In this document: in pieces, positions 27,030-36,149 of the stretch
Layout of the letters: each line of letters opens with the position of its first letter
Position numbering within the stretch: the stretch's first letter is position 1
DNA from: Leisingera sp. ANG-M1
Lineage (GTDB): Bacteria; Pseudomonadota; Alphaproteobacteria; Rhodobacterales; Rhodobacteraceae
Length of the DNA: 64,000 nt
Reading direction: 5' to 3'
Assembly: GCF_000813745.1 (NCBI RefSeq)
Contig: NZ_JWLC01000010.1
Span: 64,522-128,521 of the forward strand
Notes under the pieces: generated by a model
Seen by the model: the letters and a program-made list of their open reading frames with translations, nothing else
What the model was told of the DNA's origin: nothing
Databases searched by the model: none
Translations under genes and position numbers: made by a program

Positions 27030-27094
27030 AGGGACTTGAACCCCCGACACGCGGATTATGATTCCGCTGCTCTAACCAACTGAGCTACTCCGCC
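27018..27094 (-). tRNA. tRNA-Met (CAT), elongator type
   Basis: 77-nt cloverleaf on the minus strand with CCA encoded. Acceptor GGCGGAG pairs with CTCCGCT (one G-U pair). The D-arm is TAGCTCAGTTGGTTAGAGC and the anticodon stem GCGGA/TCCGC encloses the loop ATCATAA, anticodon CAT. The T-arm is GTCGGGGGTTCAAGTCCC. A G1-U72 pair and the absence of the initiator three G-C pairs favour elongator Met; a lysidine-modified Ile tRNA is the alternative. Its 3' end is the apparent integration site of the block to the left. Confidence 0.93.
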
Positions 27095-27271
27095 GCTCGC
27101 TGTGTGGAGGCGATTTACGGAATGCCGCGGGCCGGGTCAAGCGGAAAAACTGCAGAAATGCGGATTCTGGGAGTTTTTTTCCGGAAGGGAGCAATATGTC
27201 TGCAAAAGCAACGAGTTGCGTGAAGGCAGACGCTGGCGCGCATGTAGCGGCCAAGCGCTCAGGCCGACGGC

Positions 27272-28072
27272 TTAGTCCGGCAGTTCGTCCAGGGCGGCCA
27301 GCGCGGGCAGCGGCAGCTGGTCCAGCAACTGGAACACTTGGCTGCGGCAGGCCTCTCCGGCCCAGTCCGCCGGGTGAAAGCTGGCGGGCAAGTCCGGGTG
27401 GCGCAGAACCACGCGGCGCCAGCGGTGCACGATCAGGGTGCGCAGGGTACCGGTCTGCGAGGGCGTCAGCCCCGGCGGCGGCGGGGTGATCCGGCTCAGG
27501 TCCTGCTGCAGGGCGGCGCAGGCCTCGCGCAAATGTTTCGGGAACAGCCGGGTCTTGAGCCAGCCGGGTACCGCGATGTTGCTGACCTCGGCGGCCATCA
27601 GGTCATTCAGGCTGCGCGGCATCGGGCCGTGGCCAAGGGCGGTGGTCCGGTTCACAGCCACGTAGTTGGGCAGCAGCAGCACCTCATCCAGAGTGGCCTG
27701 TCCGGTGCCGTCCTCGGCAACAAGCAAATGCCAGTCGCTGGGCGCAGCGGCGCGGCGTTCATAGATCCGCGGCGTGACGGCGGCGGATTGGCTGCGGCCG
27801 TATTCGGTCAGGTAATGCACCGAGGCGCGGCCTGCGCGGGCGCTTTCGATCCAGCCGTCTTTGCGCAGCCGGTGCAGCGCCACCCGAATTGCTTCGGGCT
27901 TGATTCCCATCGGTGTGATGATCCGGGTCAGCGCGCCGCCGCTGATCTGGGCGCCCTTCTCCTGGGCCAGATCGCCGAACAGCGACACGATCACCGACCA
28001 GACCCGCTGGTTCTGCGGGTCGTTCAACTGCTGTACGGCGGTGTCAAACCAGGGGTTATGCTGTTCGTTCAT
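27272..28072 (-). CDS. paaX: PaaX-family repressor of phenylacetate degradation
   Basis: 266-residue PaaX protein: N-terminal winged helix (about residues 20-85, with ALTRIITPMGIKPEAIRVALHRLRKDGWI) and the PaaX C-terminal domain. In Enterobacteria and Pseudomonas PaaX represses paa genes until phenylacetyl-CoA binds. It lies just downstream of paaZ on the same strand (85 bp gap). The start is uncertain: ATG 28072 or ATG 28084, neither with a good ribosome site. A PaaR-type regulator is encoded in the same cluster, which is notable. Confidence 0.88.
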   Translation of the reverse strand: MNEQHNPWFDTAVQQLNDPQNQRVWSVIVSLFGDLAQEKGAQISGGALTRIITPMGIKPEAIRVALHRLRKDGWIESARAGRASVHYLTEYGRSQSAAVTPRIYERRAAAPSDWHLLVAEDGTGQATLDEVLLLPNYVAVNRTTALGHGPMPRSLNDLMAAEVSNIAVPGWLKTRLFPKHLREACAALQQDLSRITPPPPGLTPSQTGTLRTLIVHRWRRVVLRHPDLPASFHPADWAGEACRSQVFQLLDQLPLPALAALDELPD

Positions 28073-28156
28073 AGGGATAAACATAGTTCGCCCGGACGGG
28101 TTAGACCAGTCCAGGCGAAGGGCAGTGTTACCGCTGCCTACCACTTTTGCGCTGGT

Positions 28157-30190
28157 TCAAAAGGCATTCATGGTCAGCAGCTCGTATTCCGCAACCAGGT
28201 CGTTCTCCTGGTTGGTCAGGGTCACATGCCAGCGGACTTCACCGTATTCCTCGTTGCGCGGGGTCTTTTTCTTGACGGTGAGGCGCACCTTGATGCTGTC
28301 GCCGGCTTCGACCGGCTTCATGAAGCGCAAGCTGTCGAGGCCGGTATTGGCCAGAACCGGGCCTTCGTCCGGCTGCACAAACAGACCTGCCGCAAAGGAC
28401 AGGATCAGGTAGCCATGGGCGACGCGGCCCGGGAAGAACGGGTTCCGCTTGGCAGCTTCGTCATCCATGTGGGCATAGAAGGTGTCGCCGGTGAAATGGG
28501 CGAAGGTTTCGATGTCCTCCATAGTGACGATGCGCGGGGCCGTGTGCAGGGTCTCGCCGATCGCCAGTTCGCCGAATTTGCGGGTGAAGGGGTGGGCAGG
28601 GCCTTTCGCCTCGGTGCCGCCGGGCACCCATTTCTCGCCGATCGCTGACAGGATGTCCGGCGAGCCCTGAATGGCGGTGCGCTGCATGTAGTGTTTCACG
28701 CCGCGCACGCCGCCCATTTCCTCGCCGCCGCCGGCGCGGCCGGGGCCGCCGTGCACCATGTGGGGCAGCGGGGAGCCGTGGCCGGTTGATTCCTTCATCG
28801 AGTCGCGGTTGTTGAAATAGAGGCGGCCGTGATAGGCGCCGGCGCCGATGGCAACCTCGCGGGCGACGGCAGGATCATGGGTGATGACCGAGGCCACCAG
28901 CGAACCCTGGCCGCGGTTGGCGAGGTCAATTGCGTGGTCGAGGTTGCGGTAGCCCATTATGGTGGAGACAGGGCCGAAGGCCTCGGTGTCGTGCACTCGC
29001 TGGGCCTTGTCCGGGTCGGCGCAATGGAACAGCATCGGCGGTACAAAGGCGCCTTTTTCGGCATCGGCGCCCGCAACGGTGAAATTCGCCGGGTCGCCAT
29101 GGACCAGTTCCGCCTCCTGGCCGATGATCGCAGCCTTCTCCAGCACGTCGCGTTTCTGGCTGTTCGAGACCAGCGCGCCCATGCGGGTGCTCTCCAGGCG
29201 CGGGTCGCCGATTTGGGTCTTTGCAAGGCGGCCTGAAAGCGCTTCGATCACCGCATCGACTTGTGCCTGCGGTGCGATGATGCGGCGAATGGCGGTGCAT
29301 TTCTGGCCCGCCTTGGTGGTCATCTCGCGGCTGACTTCTTTGACGAACAGATCGAACTCCGGCGTGCCGGGCAGGGCATCGGGGCCGAGGATCGAGGCGT
29401 TGAGGCTGTCTTGCTCAGCCACGAAGCGCACAGAATTTTCCAGGATTACGGGATTGGCGCGCAGCTTCAGCGCGGTACTGGCAGAGCCGGTGAAGCTGAC
29501 GACATCCTGCATGGTCAGATGGTCCAGCATATCGCCGAGGCCGCCGGAGACCAGCTGAAGTGCACCTTCAGGCAGGATGCCGCTGTCGAGCATCAGTTTC
29601 ACTGCCAACTCTGTCACATAGCAGCTGTTGGTGGCGGGCTTCACGATGGCCGGGACGCCGGCCAGCAGCGTGGGCGCGAGCTTCTCCAGCATGCCCCAGA
29701 CCGGGAAGTTGAAGGCGTTGATATGCACCGCAACGCCGCGCAGCGGGGTGCAGATGTGCTGGCCCAGGAAGGTGCCGTTGCGGGAGAGTTGCTCCACATC
29801 GCCGTCGAGGTAGACATGGCCATCCGGCATCTCGCGGCGGCCTTTGGAGGCAAAGACAAACATGGTGCCGATGCCGCCGTCGATGTCGATCATGTGGTCA
29901 GACTGAGTGGCCCCGGTATTGAAGCTGAGGTCATAGAGCGCCTGCTTGTGCTGGCCTAGGTGCATCGCCAGCGCCTTCAGCATGCGGGCGCGGTCGTGGA
30001 AGGTCAGCTTGCGCAAGGCCGGGCCGCCCACGCTGCGGGCGTAGTCCAGCATGGCCTGCACGTCGAGCGCATCATTGCCGGCGCTGGCGATCACTTCGCC
30101 GGTGATGGCGCTGGCGATGCCGCGGGCGCCGACACCGGGTGCGACCCATTGACCGGCGGCAAAGCTGGAAATTTCTAGAAGGCTCATCAT
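28157..30190 (-). CDS. paaZ: Bifunctional oxepin-CoA hydrolase / 3-oxo-5,6-dehydrosuberyl-CoA semialdehyde dehydrogenase
   Basis: 677 residues, full length for PaaZ. An N-terminal ALDH domain (residues 1-520) carries the catalytic Cys motif [11 protein letters not shown]-terminal MaoC-like hydratase domain (540-677) has [18 protein letters not shown] and the [12 protein letters not shown] hydratase motif. It opens the oxepin-CoA ring of the aerobic phenylacetate pathway and oxidises the resulting semialdehyde. AGGA precedes ATG 30190. It diverges from paaG across a region containing a PaaR-like palindrome. Confidence 0.95.
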   Translation of the reverse strand: MMSLLEISSFAAGQWVAPGVGARGIASAITGEVIASAGNDALDVQAMLDYARSVGGPALRKLTFHDRARMLKALAMHLGQHKQALYDLSFNTGATQSDHMIDIDGGIGTMFVFASKGRREMPDGHVYLDGDVEQLSRNGTFLGQHICTPLRGVAVHINAFNFPVWGMLEKLAPTLLAGVPAIVKPATNSCYVTELAVKLMLDSGILPEGALQLVSGGLGDMLDHLTMQDVVSFTGSASTALKLRANPVILENSVRFVAEQDSLNASILGPDALPGTPEFDLFVKEVSREMTTKAGQKCTAIRRIIAPQAQVDAVIEALSGRLAKTQIGDPRLESTRMGALVSNSQKRDVLEKAAIIGQEAELVHGDPANFTVAGADAEKGAFVPPMLFHCADPDKAQRVHDTEAFGPVSTIMGYRNLDHAIDLANRGQGSLVASVITHDPAVAREVAIGAGAYHGRLYFNNRDSMKESTGHGSPLPHMVHGGPGRAGGGEEMGGVRGVKHYMQRTAIQGSPDILSAIGEKWVPGGTEAKGPAHPFTRKFGELAIGETLHTAPRIVTMEDIETFAHFTGDTFYAHMDDEAAKRNPFFPGRVAHGYLILSFAAGLFVQPDEGPVLANTGLDSLRFMKPVEAGDSIKVRLTVKKKTPRNEEYGEVRWHVTLTNQENDLVAEYELLTMNAF

Positions 30191-30253
30191 GCTGTCCTTT
30201 TCGTCAGGCCGGCTGCGCGCCGGCTGGCTGGAATCTGATGTGAAGATATATTG

Positions 30254-30267
30254 ACCGTCCGGTCGGT
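30254..30267. promoter_or_regulatory. PaaR-type operator
   Basis: ACCGTCCGGTCGGT is a 14-bp dyad (only the two T positions mismatch) in the divergent paaZ-paaG region. The form ACCGnCCGGnCGGT fits TetR-type PaaR sites, and a TetR/PaaR gene closes the paaG operon. Confidence 0.6.
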
Positions 30268-30314
30268 TTATGCAAGAAGTTTGTCAAACACGCTGTCAGC
30301 AGGGTGAGGGAGAG

Positions 30315-31100
30315 ATGAGCGATACGATTCTGGTAATGGATCACGGCGGCTGGGTAGAGATCACCCTGAATCGTCCGGACCGCCTGAACAGTTTTAACGA
30401 GGAGATGCACCTCGCACTGCGGGCCGCGCTGGAGGCTGCGCGCGATGGCGGTGCCCGCGCGGTGCTGCTGACCGGCTCTGGGCGCGGTTTTTGCGCCGGG
30501 CAGGACCTGGGCGACCGCGACCCGCGCAAGATAGACGGGCCACCGGACCTGAGCCAGACTGTGCGCACCTTTTATGCGCCTCTGGTGCGGCTGATCCGAT
30601 CGCTGAACTTTCCTGTGATCTGCGCAGTCAACGGCGTGGCCGCCGGGGCAGGCGCCAATCTGGCACTGGCCTGCGATATGGTGCTGGCGGGCGAAAGCGC
30701 CAAGTTTATTCAGTCGTTTTCTAAGGTTGGCCTGATCCCGGACACCGGCGGCAGTTGGCATTTGCCGCGGCTGCTGGGGGAAGCGCGCGCCAAGGGGCTG
30801 GCGCTGACCGCCGAGCCGCTGCCTGCCAAAAAAGCTGAGGACTGGGGCCTGATCTGGAAGGCGCTGCCGGATGAGGAACTGATGGCTGAAGCCCGCGCCA
30901 TGGCAGAGAGGTTTGCGAATGGCCCGACGCTGGGTCTGGGCCTTACCAAGAAGTGCATCCAGGCAGCGGCGGTCAACACGCTGTCAGATCAGCTAGAAAT
31001 CGAAGCGAACGCGATGAAGACCTGCGGCGAGAGCGCGGATTACGCGGAAGGCGTTGCCAGCTTCCTTGAGAAGCGCGCCCCTGAGTTCAAGGGCAAGTGA
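30315..31100 (+). CDS. paaG: Enoyl-CoA hydratase/isomerase PaaG (epoxyphenylacetyl-CoA isomerase)
   Basis: 261-residue crotonase-fold protein. The oxyanion-hole segments CAGQDLG and NGVAAGAGANLALACD are present, and the aspartate in GLIPDTGGSW sits where the PaaG isomerase acid lies. It converts ring-1,2-epoxyphenylacetyl-CoA to oxepin-CoA, the substrate of the divergent PaaZ. GGGAGAG directly precedes ATG 30315. The stop is 2 bp from the paaI start. PaaG is favoured over PaaF or PaaB-type hydratases by the SWHLPR context and by its neighbours. Confidence 0.9.
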   Translation: MSDTILVMDHGGWVEITLNRPDRLNSFNEEMHLALRAALEAARDGGARAVLLTGSGRGFCAGQDLGDRDPRKIDGPPDLSQTVRTFYAPLVRLIRSLNFPVICAVNGVAAGAGANLALACDMVLAGESAKFIQSFSKVGLIPDTGGSWHLPRLLGEARAKGLALTAEPLPAKKAEDWGLIWKALPDEELMAEARAMAERFANGPTLGLGLTKKCIQAAAVNTLSDQLEIEANAMKTCGESADYAEGVASFLEKRAPEFKGK

Positions 31101-31102
31101 CC

Positions 31103-31528
31103 ATGACCCCAAAGGAACGCGCCGAAAAATCCGCCGCCGCGATGTGGGCGGATGACCATGCGTCCAAGTGGGCGGGGATGGAGATCACCCATGTGGACGA
31201 GGGCGAGGCCACGCTGGAGCTGACCATCGCCCAGCACCACTGCAACGGCCACGGTATCTGCCACGGCGGCGTGACCTTCATGCTGGCCGACAGCGCCTTT
31301 GCTTTTGCCTGCAACAGCCGGAACCAGTCGACGGTGGCGCAGCATAATGTGATCAGCTTCACCGCGCCTGGACGCTTAGGCGACCGGCTGACTGCCAAGG
31401 CTCGCGAGATTTCCCTGACCGGGCGCAGCGGTATTTATGACGTGACAGTTAGCAATCAAAACGGCCAGCAGATCGCCGAATTCCGGGGCTTTTCCCGGGC
31501 GGTCAAAGGCCAGTTGTTTGACGAATAA
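31103..31528 (+). CDS. paaI: Hydroxyphenylacetyl-CoA thioesterase PaaI
   Basis: 141-residue hotdog-fold acyl-CoA thioesterase. It has the PaaI signature NGHGICHGGVTFMLADSAFAFACNS with catalytic Asp/Asn-Gly region and TVAQHNVISF. It hydrolyses dead-end aryl-CoA esters and so releases CoA from the phenylacetate pathway. It lies between paaG and paaK with 2 and 15 bp gaps. ATG 31103 is preferred to GTG 31097, which would overlap the paaG stop. Confidence 0.93.
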   Translation: MTPKERAEKSAAAMWADDHASKWAGMEITHVDEGEATLELTIAQHHCNGHGICHGGVTFMLADSAFAFACNSRNQSTVAQHNVISFTAPGRLGDRLTAKAREISLTGRSGIYDVTVSNQNGQQIAEFRGFSRAVKGQLFDE

Positions 31529-31543
31529 GGTGTGGAGGACGCC

Positions 31544-32854
31544 ATGGAAGACCTGAGCCCCAAGAAGGGTGAATTGGACCCGATCGAGATCGCTTCGATC
31601 GACGAAATCCGCAGCCTGCAGCTGGAGCGGCTGAAATGGTCGCTGCGCCATGCCTATGACAACGTGCCGATGTACAAGCAGCGGTTCGATGAGGCCGGCG
31701 TGCATCCGGACGACCTGCAGGAGCTGAAGGACCTGGCCAAGTTTCCCTTCACCTACAAGAACGACCTGCGGGATAATTACCCGTTTGGCCTGTTTGCCGT
31801 CCCGCGCGAGCAGATCATCCGCCTGCATGCCTCCTCCGGCACCACCGGCAAGCCGACCGTGGTGGGCTATACCGCAAATGACATTTCCAACTGGGCGGAC
31901 CTGGTGGCGCGGTCCCTGCGTGCCTCGGGCCTGCGCAAGGGCGACATGGTGCATAACGCCTATGGCTACGGGCTGTTCACCGGGGGGCTTGGTGCACACT
32001 ATGGCATCGAACGTCTGGGCGCGACCGTGGTGCCGATGTCGGGCGGCCAGACCGAAAAGCAGGTCGGCCTGATCACTGATTTCAAACCTGACGGCATCAT
32101 GGTGACGCCCTCCTACATGCTCAACATCCTGGAGCAGTATCACAAGGTGGGCATGGACCCGCGGGAATGCTCGCTGAAGGTCGGCATCTTTGGCGCCGAA
32201 CCCTGGACCGATGCGATGCGTAAGGAGGTTGAAGAGGCCTTTGATATGCATGCGGTCGATATCTACGGCCTGAGTGAAATCATGGGACCGGGAGTGGCGA
32301 ACGAATGCGTCGAGACCAAGGATGGCCCGGTGATCTGGGAGGACCACTTCCTGCCCGAGATCATCGATCCGGAAAGCGGCGAGGTGCTGCCGGATGGCGA
32401 GTTGGGCGAGCTGGTGTTCACCACGCTGACCAAAGAAGGCCTGCCGATGGTGCGCTACCGCACCCGCGACCTGACCCGCCTGCTGCCGGGCACCGCACGC
32501 TCGATGCGGCGGATGGAGAAGATAACCGGCCGCAGCGACGATATGATCATTCTGCGCGGTGTCAACGTCTTCCCCAGTCAGGTCGAGGAGCAGCTGCTGG
32601 CGACCGGCGGCCTCGCGCCCTATTACCAGATTGAGCTCTACAAATCCGGCCGCATGGATGCGATGCGGGTGTTTGTGGAGGCCAATCCGGATGCAACGGA
32701 TGAGCTGAGCCGGACCGCTGCGGCGCGGATGCTGACCAAGCGGATCAAGGATATGGTTGGCGTTTCCACCGAGATCATTGTAGGCGACCCGGGTTCTGTT
32801 GAGCGCAGCCAGGGCAAGGCCAAGCGCGTCGTCGACAACCGCGGTAAGGAGTGA
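31544..32854 (+). CDS. paaK: Phenylacetate-CoA ligase
   Basis: 436-residue AMP-forming ligase that activates phenylacetate to phenylacetyl-CoA, the first step of the pathway. It has the adenylate P-loop SSGTTGKPTVVGYT (about residue 94), the YGLSEIMGPG motif and TRDLTRLLPG, with the C-terminal subdomain carrying GRSDDMIILRGVNVFP. GGAGGA lies 4 nt before ATG 31544. It is 3 bp upstream of paaR in the same operon. Confidence 0.95.
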   Translation: MEDLSPKKGELDPIEIASIDEIRSLQLERLKWSLRHAYDNVPMYKQRFDEAGVHPDDLQELKDLAKFPFTYKNDLRDNYPFGLFAVPREQIIRLHASSGTTGKPTVVGYTANDISNWADLVARSLRASGLRKGDMVHNAYGYGLFTGGLGAHYGIERLGATVVPMSGGQTEKQVGLITDFKPDGIMVTPSYMLNILEQYHKVGMDPRECSLKVGIFGAEPWTDAMRKEVEEAFDMHAVDIYGLSEIMGPGVANECVETKDGPVIWEDHFLPEIIDPESGEVLPDGELGELVFTTLTKEGLPMVRYRTRDLTRLLPGTARSMRRMEKITGRSDDMIILRGVNVFPSQVEEQLLATGGLAPYYQIELYKSGRMDAMRVFVEANPDATDELSRTAAARMLTKRIKDMVGVSTEIIVGDPGSVERSQGKAKRVVDNRGKE

Positions 32855-32857
32855 GAC

Positions 32858-33454
32858 TTGGCCCGCACGATTGCAAAAGACCACGATCAGAAGCGCGCGC
32901 AGATCCTGAAGTCCGCAGCCAAAGTATTTGCGGAGTCAGGCTATGACCGCGCGTCGATGACCCAGCTGGCGCGCGAGTGCGGGATCTCCAAGGCGAACAT
33001 CTACCACTATTACGACAGCAAGGATGCCGTGCTTTTCGGCCTCCTTGATACTTACCTGAGCGATCTGCGTGACCGGGTTTGCGGGGTGGATCTGGATGGT
33101 TTTTGTCCCGAGGACCGCCTGCGCCGTATCGTGGGGGAGATTATGGCGGCCTATCAGGGAGCGGATCACGAGCACCAGGTGCAGATCGGTGCAATGGGGG
33201 CGCTGCCGGAGGAGGAGCAGAAGCTCTTGCGCGCCTATCAGCGCGAGATGGTGCAGTTCATGAGCGATGCTCTGGAGGCGGTTGCCCCGGATGTCTTCGA
33301 CGGCGAATCTGCCAAGCTGCGCGGTGCCACCATGTCGGTGTTCGGCATGCTGAACTGGTACTACATGTGGAATTCCGGTGCCGGCTCAAAGGCACGCGAG
33401 GACTATGCGCGGCTTGCTGCCGAGCTGGTTTTGAACGGAGTCAGAGGGCTTTAA
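32858..33454 (+). CDS. paaR: TetR-family regulator PaaR, TTG start
   Basis: 198-residue TetR regulator with HTH SMTQLARECGISKANIYHYYDSKDAV (about residues 29-54). Position at the end of the paaGIK operon and the ACCGnCCGGnCGGT palindrome upstream of it identify it as PaaR, the phenylacetyl-CoA-responsive repressor known from several proteobacteria. The start is TTG 32858: AAGGAG at 32846-32851 is correctly spaced and no ATG is near. PaaR assignment is from context; TetR family is certain. Confidence 0.88.
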   Translation: MARTIAKDHDQKRAQILKSAAKVFAESGYDRASMTQLARECGISKANIYHYYDSKDAVLFGLLDTYLSDLRDRVCGVDLDGFCPEDRLRRIVGEIMAAYQGADHEHQVQIGAMGALPEEEQKLLRAYQREMVQFMSDALEAVAPDVFDGESAKLRGATMSVFGMLNWYYMWNSGAGSKAREDYARLAAELVLNGVRGL

Positions 33455-33558
33455 CGGCTTATGGCGCCTTGCACGAAAACTTGAAGCGAATCCGCGGCAG
33501 AGTTTGTTTTGCGTTAAGGGCGCCCCGCGCTAGCCTTCTAACTTCATTGGAGGGTGAG

Positions 33559-33774
33559 ATGGCAAAACCGGAAAGTTTCTCGAAATTCTACTTCAACAAG
33601 GTCGGCCTGGGCGAGGCCTGCGGCTGCGCCGAGCGTGCAATAGATATGTATGAATTCGACCGCCAGGCCGGAATGCCCGAGGTGGCCTCGGGCAAGCGCA
33701 AATTTTCCTGGAAAGGCTTTGCGCTGAAATACGGGCTGGTGTCCCGCTACAAGTTTTCGTCTGACGTCAGCTAA
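33559..33774 (+). CDS. Small conserved-looking protein, unknown
   Basis: 71 residues with a strong GGAGGGTGAG ribosome site directly before ATG 33559 and a stem-loop terminator after it, so it is a true monocistronic gene. It is hydrophilic and basic at the ends, with a Cys-Gly-Cys motif (GEACGCAERAIDMYEFD) and a C-terminal WKGFALKYGLVSRYKFSSD segment. No signal or membrane segment. I do not recognise the family. CxC could bind a metal or be redox active, but that is a guess. Confidence 0.75.
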   Translation: MAKPESFSKFYFNKVGLGEACGCAERAIDMYEFDRQAGMPEVASGKRKFSWKGFALKYGLVSRYKFSSDVS

Positions 33775-33796
33775 GCAGCGGCTGACACAGCCTGGG

Positions 33797-33830
33797 CGCG
33801 CCAGCGGGTTCGTGGTGGACCGCTGGCGCG
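33797..33830 (+). terminator. Terminator after the 71-residue gene
   Basis: CGCGCCAGCGG / CCGCTGGCGCG, a perfect 11-bp stem with a 12-nt loop, followed by AGGCTTTTCTT. It could also serve trpS on the other strand. Confidence 0.8.
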
Positions 33831-33839
33831 AGGCTTTTC

Positions 33840-34868
33840 TTACAGGGAGACCGGCGGCACCATGCCGACGATGTCATAGGTCTTGCGCAGGATCGGCGCG
33901 GTGATTTCGCGCGCACGCTGCGAGCCGCGGGCCAGGATCTTGTCGATTTCATCCTGGTTGTCCATCAGGCGGGCCATCTCGGTGGAGATCGGCGCCAGTT
34001 TCGACACTGCCAGATCGGCCAGCATCGGTTTGAACTCCGAGAACTGCTTGCCGCCGACATCGGCCAGCACCTGATCGACGCTCTGCTCGTTCAGAGCGGC
34101 ATAGATGTTGACCAGGTTGCGGGCCTCGGGCCGCTCTTCCAGACCTTTCGCTTCCGACGGCAGCGCCTCCGGGTCGGTCTTGGCCTTGCGGATCTTCTTG
34201 GCGATGGCGTCGGCGTCATCGGTCAGGTTGATGCGGGAGGCATCGGACACATCCGACTTCGACATCTTCTTGGAACCGTCGCGCAGGGACATAACCCGGG
34301 TGGCGGCACCTTCGATGACCGGCTCGGTTTCCGGGAAGAAATCGACGCCGTAGTCGTGGTTGAACTTGATGGCGATGTCGCGGGTCAGCTCCAGGTGCTG
34401 TTTCTGGTCCTCGCCCACCGGCACATGGGTGGCGTGGTAGACCAGAATGTCCGCCGCCATCAGCGCCGGGTAAGCAAACAGACCCAGCGAAGCGTTCTGC
34501 TGGTTCTTGCCCGCCTTGTCCTTCCATTGGGTCATCCGCTGCATCCAGCCCATGCGGGCGACGCAGTTGAAGATCCAGGCCAGCTGCGCGTGCTCGGGCA
34601 CCTGGGACTGGTTGATCAGGATGGATTGCTCCGGGTCGATACCTGCGGCGATGAAGCCTGCGCACAGCTCGCGGGTGGATTTCATCAGGTCCTTGGGGTC
34701 CTGCCAGACGGTGACCGCGTGCAGGTCGACCATGCAGTAGATGGTCTCAAAATCCTGTCCCTGCATGTCGACAAAGCGCTTCATCGCGCCGAGATAATTG
34801 CCGAGATGCAGGTTGCCCGTGGGCTGGATGCCCGAGAACACACGCGGGGTGAAGGCGGATTCGCTCAT
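33840..34868 (-). CDS. trpS: Tryptophanyl-tRNA synthetase
   Basis: 342-residue class I aminoacyl-tRNA synthetase charging tRNA-Trp. The HIGH-equivalent is GNLHLGNY (residues 18-25) and the KMSKS loop (KKMSKSD) is intact. Length is normal for bacterial TrpS. ATG 34868 gives the standard N-terminus ([13 protein letters not shown]). It diverges from the rhomboid-like gene. Confidence 0.97.
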   Translation of the reverse strand: MSESAFTPRVFSGIQPTGNLHLGNYLGAMKRFVDMQGQDFETIYCMVDLHAVTVWQDPKDLMKSTRELCAGFIAAGIDPEQSILINQSQVPEHAQLAWIFNCVARMGWMQRMTQWKDKAGKNQQNASLGLFAYPALMAADILVYHATHVPVGEDQKQHLELTRDIAIKFNHDYGVDFFPETEPVIEGAATRVMSLRDGSKKMSKSDVSDASRINLTDDADAIAKKIRKAKTDPEALPSEAKGLEERPEARNLVNIYAALNEQSVDQVLADVGGKQFSEFKPMLADLAVSKLAPISTEMARLMDNQDEIDKILARGSQRAREITAPILRKTYDIVGMVPPVSL

Positions 34869-34969
34869 TAGGGCGGAACTCCCGTCTGGAAATAGCAACC
34901 CCGGTGGCTTACCCATGGGGCCAGGATAGGTCAACAGGCGCGGGAGATTCCGTGCCGCAAGGAGCCCGG

Positions 34970-35656
34970 ATGAGCAGCCAGCCCCATAACGCCGCAGTGA
35001 ACCCTTTGCCCGCCGCCGTGGTGGCGCTGGTGCTGATCATCATGGGGATAGAGGCGGTGTTCTCACTTGGCGCCCGCGGCATTCTGGGCGATGCCTCGGC
35101 AATCGGATGGCGGCTGGAGGCGATCCAGTCTTATGCGTTCTCCAGCGAGATATTCTGGTGGATGCAGGAGAGCGGCCGCTGGCTGCCCGAGCATCTGAAG
35201 CGCTTTGTCTCTTACATCTTTGTGCATGGCACCTTCACCCACGCGCTGTTTGTCTGCGTCTTTGTGCTGGCGATGGGCAAGATGGTGGGCGAAGTGATGG
35301 GGGATCTGGCAATGGTTCTGATCTTTCTCTTGTCCGGTGCGGGCGGCGCGCTGGGCTATGCGCTGGTGATTTCGGACGGCCAGCCCTTGATCGGCGGCTT
35401 CCCGGCGGTCTACGGGCTGATCGGAGCCTTCACTTTCCTGCTGTGGCGCTCGCTGGCTCTGGTTGGGGCGCAGCAAAGCCGGGCGTTCTCGCTGATTGCC
35501 TTCCTGATGGGGGCACAGCTGCTGTTTGGCCTCTTGTTTGGCGGCCAGAAGGATTGGGTTGCGGATCTGGCGGGGTTTGCCACCGGCTTTGGCCTGTCGT
35601 TCTTCCTGGCGCCAGGCGGCTGGGCACGGATCCGCAACCGGATCCGCCACGACTGA
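34970..35656 (+). CDS. Rhomboid-like membrane protein lacking catalytic dyad
   Basis: 228 residues with six or seven membrane segments and rhomboid topology ([20 protein letters not shown] corresponds to the family HLxxN region). The active-site GxSG position reads GGFPAVYG, so the serine is Phe144, and the helix that should carry the catalytic histidine reads WVADLAGF with Asp199 in that place. It should therefore be a proteolytically dead rhomboid, possibly binding membrane substrates. GGAG 5 nt before ATG 34970 sets the start. Confidence 0.78.
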   Translation: MSSQPHNAAVNPLPAAVVALVLIIMGIEAVFSLGARGILGDASAIGWRLEAIQSYAFSSEIFWWMQESGRWLPEHLKRFVSYIFVHGTFTHALFVCVFVLAMGKMVGEVMGDLAMVLIFLLSGAGGALGYALVISDGQPLIGGFPAVYGLIGAFTFLLWRSLALVGAQQSRAFSLIAFLMGAQLLFGLLFGGQKDWVADLAGFATGFGLSFFLAPGGWARIRNRIRHD

Positions 35657-35740
35657 CGGCGGGGGCTCCCGCCCGCTGTCAAAGCCCTAAAGGGCATTTC
35701 CAGCCGTTGGGCCGGGCAGCGCGCTTGCGCGCGCTGCGTC
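35657..35740 (-). repeat. Structured intergenic repeat, copy C
   Basis: Read on the minus strand: a perfect 9-bp hairpin (35729-35737 with 35716-35724), CCGGCCCAACG (35715-35705), about 30 nt, then GCGGGCGGGAG (35676-35666). Same order of elements as copies at about 51069-51149 and 54011-54090. Confidence 0.6.
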
Positions 35741-35884
35741 AGTTTTGCCGAGAAGCGCTTCAGGGGCAGGTTTGCCCTGAAGGCGCCTTGCTGATTGTAG
35801 GATTGGCCAGTCCCGCCTCAAAGGTGAACCGCGCGTGCCGCGCGGCCGCCGTCGCGGCCCTTGACCCGGGACCGGCCGGAAGGA

Positions 35885-36082
35885 TCAGCTCTGCTTGTTC
35901 AGCGGGCACGTGTTGAGGCCGAGAATCTGATAGAGCGGGCAGTACCCCATCAGGCCGGTGGCCAGCGGCACCAGGCCGATCAGCCCCCACAGGGTTTGCG
36001 GGCCGATGAAAACCAGCGACAGCAGGGCTAGGCCGAAAATAATGCGCAGAGTGCGGTCGAGGGGGCCTTCGTTGCGGGGCAT
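35885..36082 (-). CDS. DUF2892 inner-membrane protein
   Basis: 65 residues with two membrane segments and the DUF2892 pattern: N-terminal NEGPLDRTLRIIFGLALL and C-terminal GYCPLYQILGLNTCPLNKQS with two cysteines. The same domain forms the membrane tail of YgaP-type rhodaneses, hinting at sulfur or cyanide handling, but stand-alone members have no proven role. It lies downstream of a Crp/Fnr regulator gene, with a 15-bp palindrome between. Confidence 0.85.
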   Translation of the reverse strand: MPRNEGPLDRTLRIIFGLALLSLVFIGPQTLWGLIGLVPLATGLMGYCPLYQILGLNTCPLNKQS

Positions 36083-36149
36083 TGCTTTGTCCTTTCGAAC
36101 TCACGTTAAGGGTTGCGATTCCGTTCTAGGCCGCTGTACCCGCGCAGTC

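Noticed and set aside
27018-27094. Initiator tRNA-fMet
   Set aside because: The acceptor end and anticodon stem do not show the initiator features (unpaired C1-A72, three G-C pairs in the anticodon stem); elongator Met fits.
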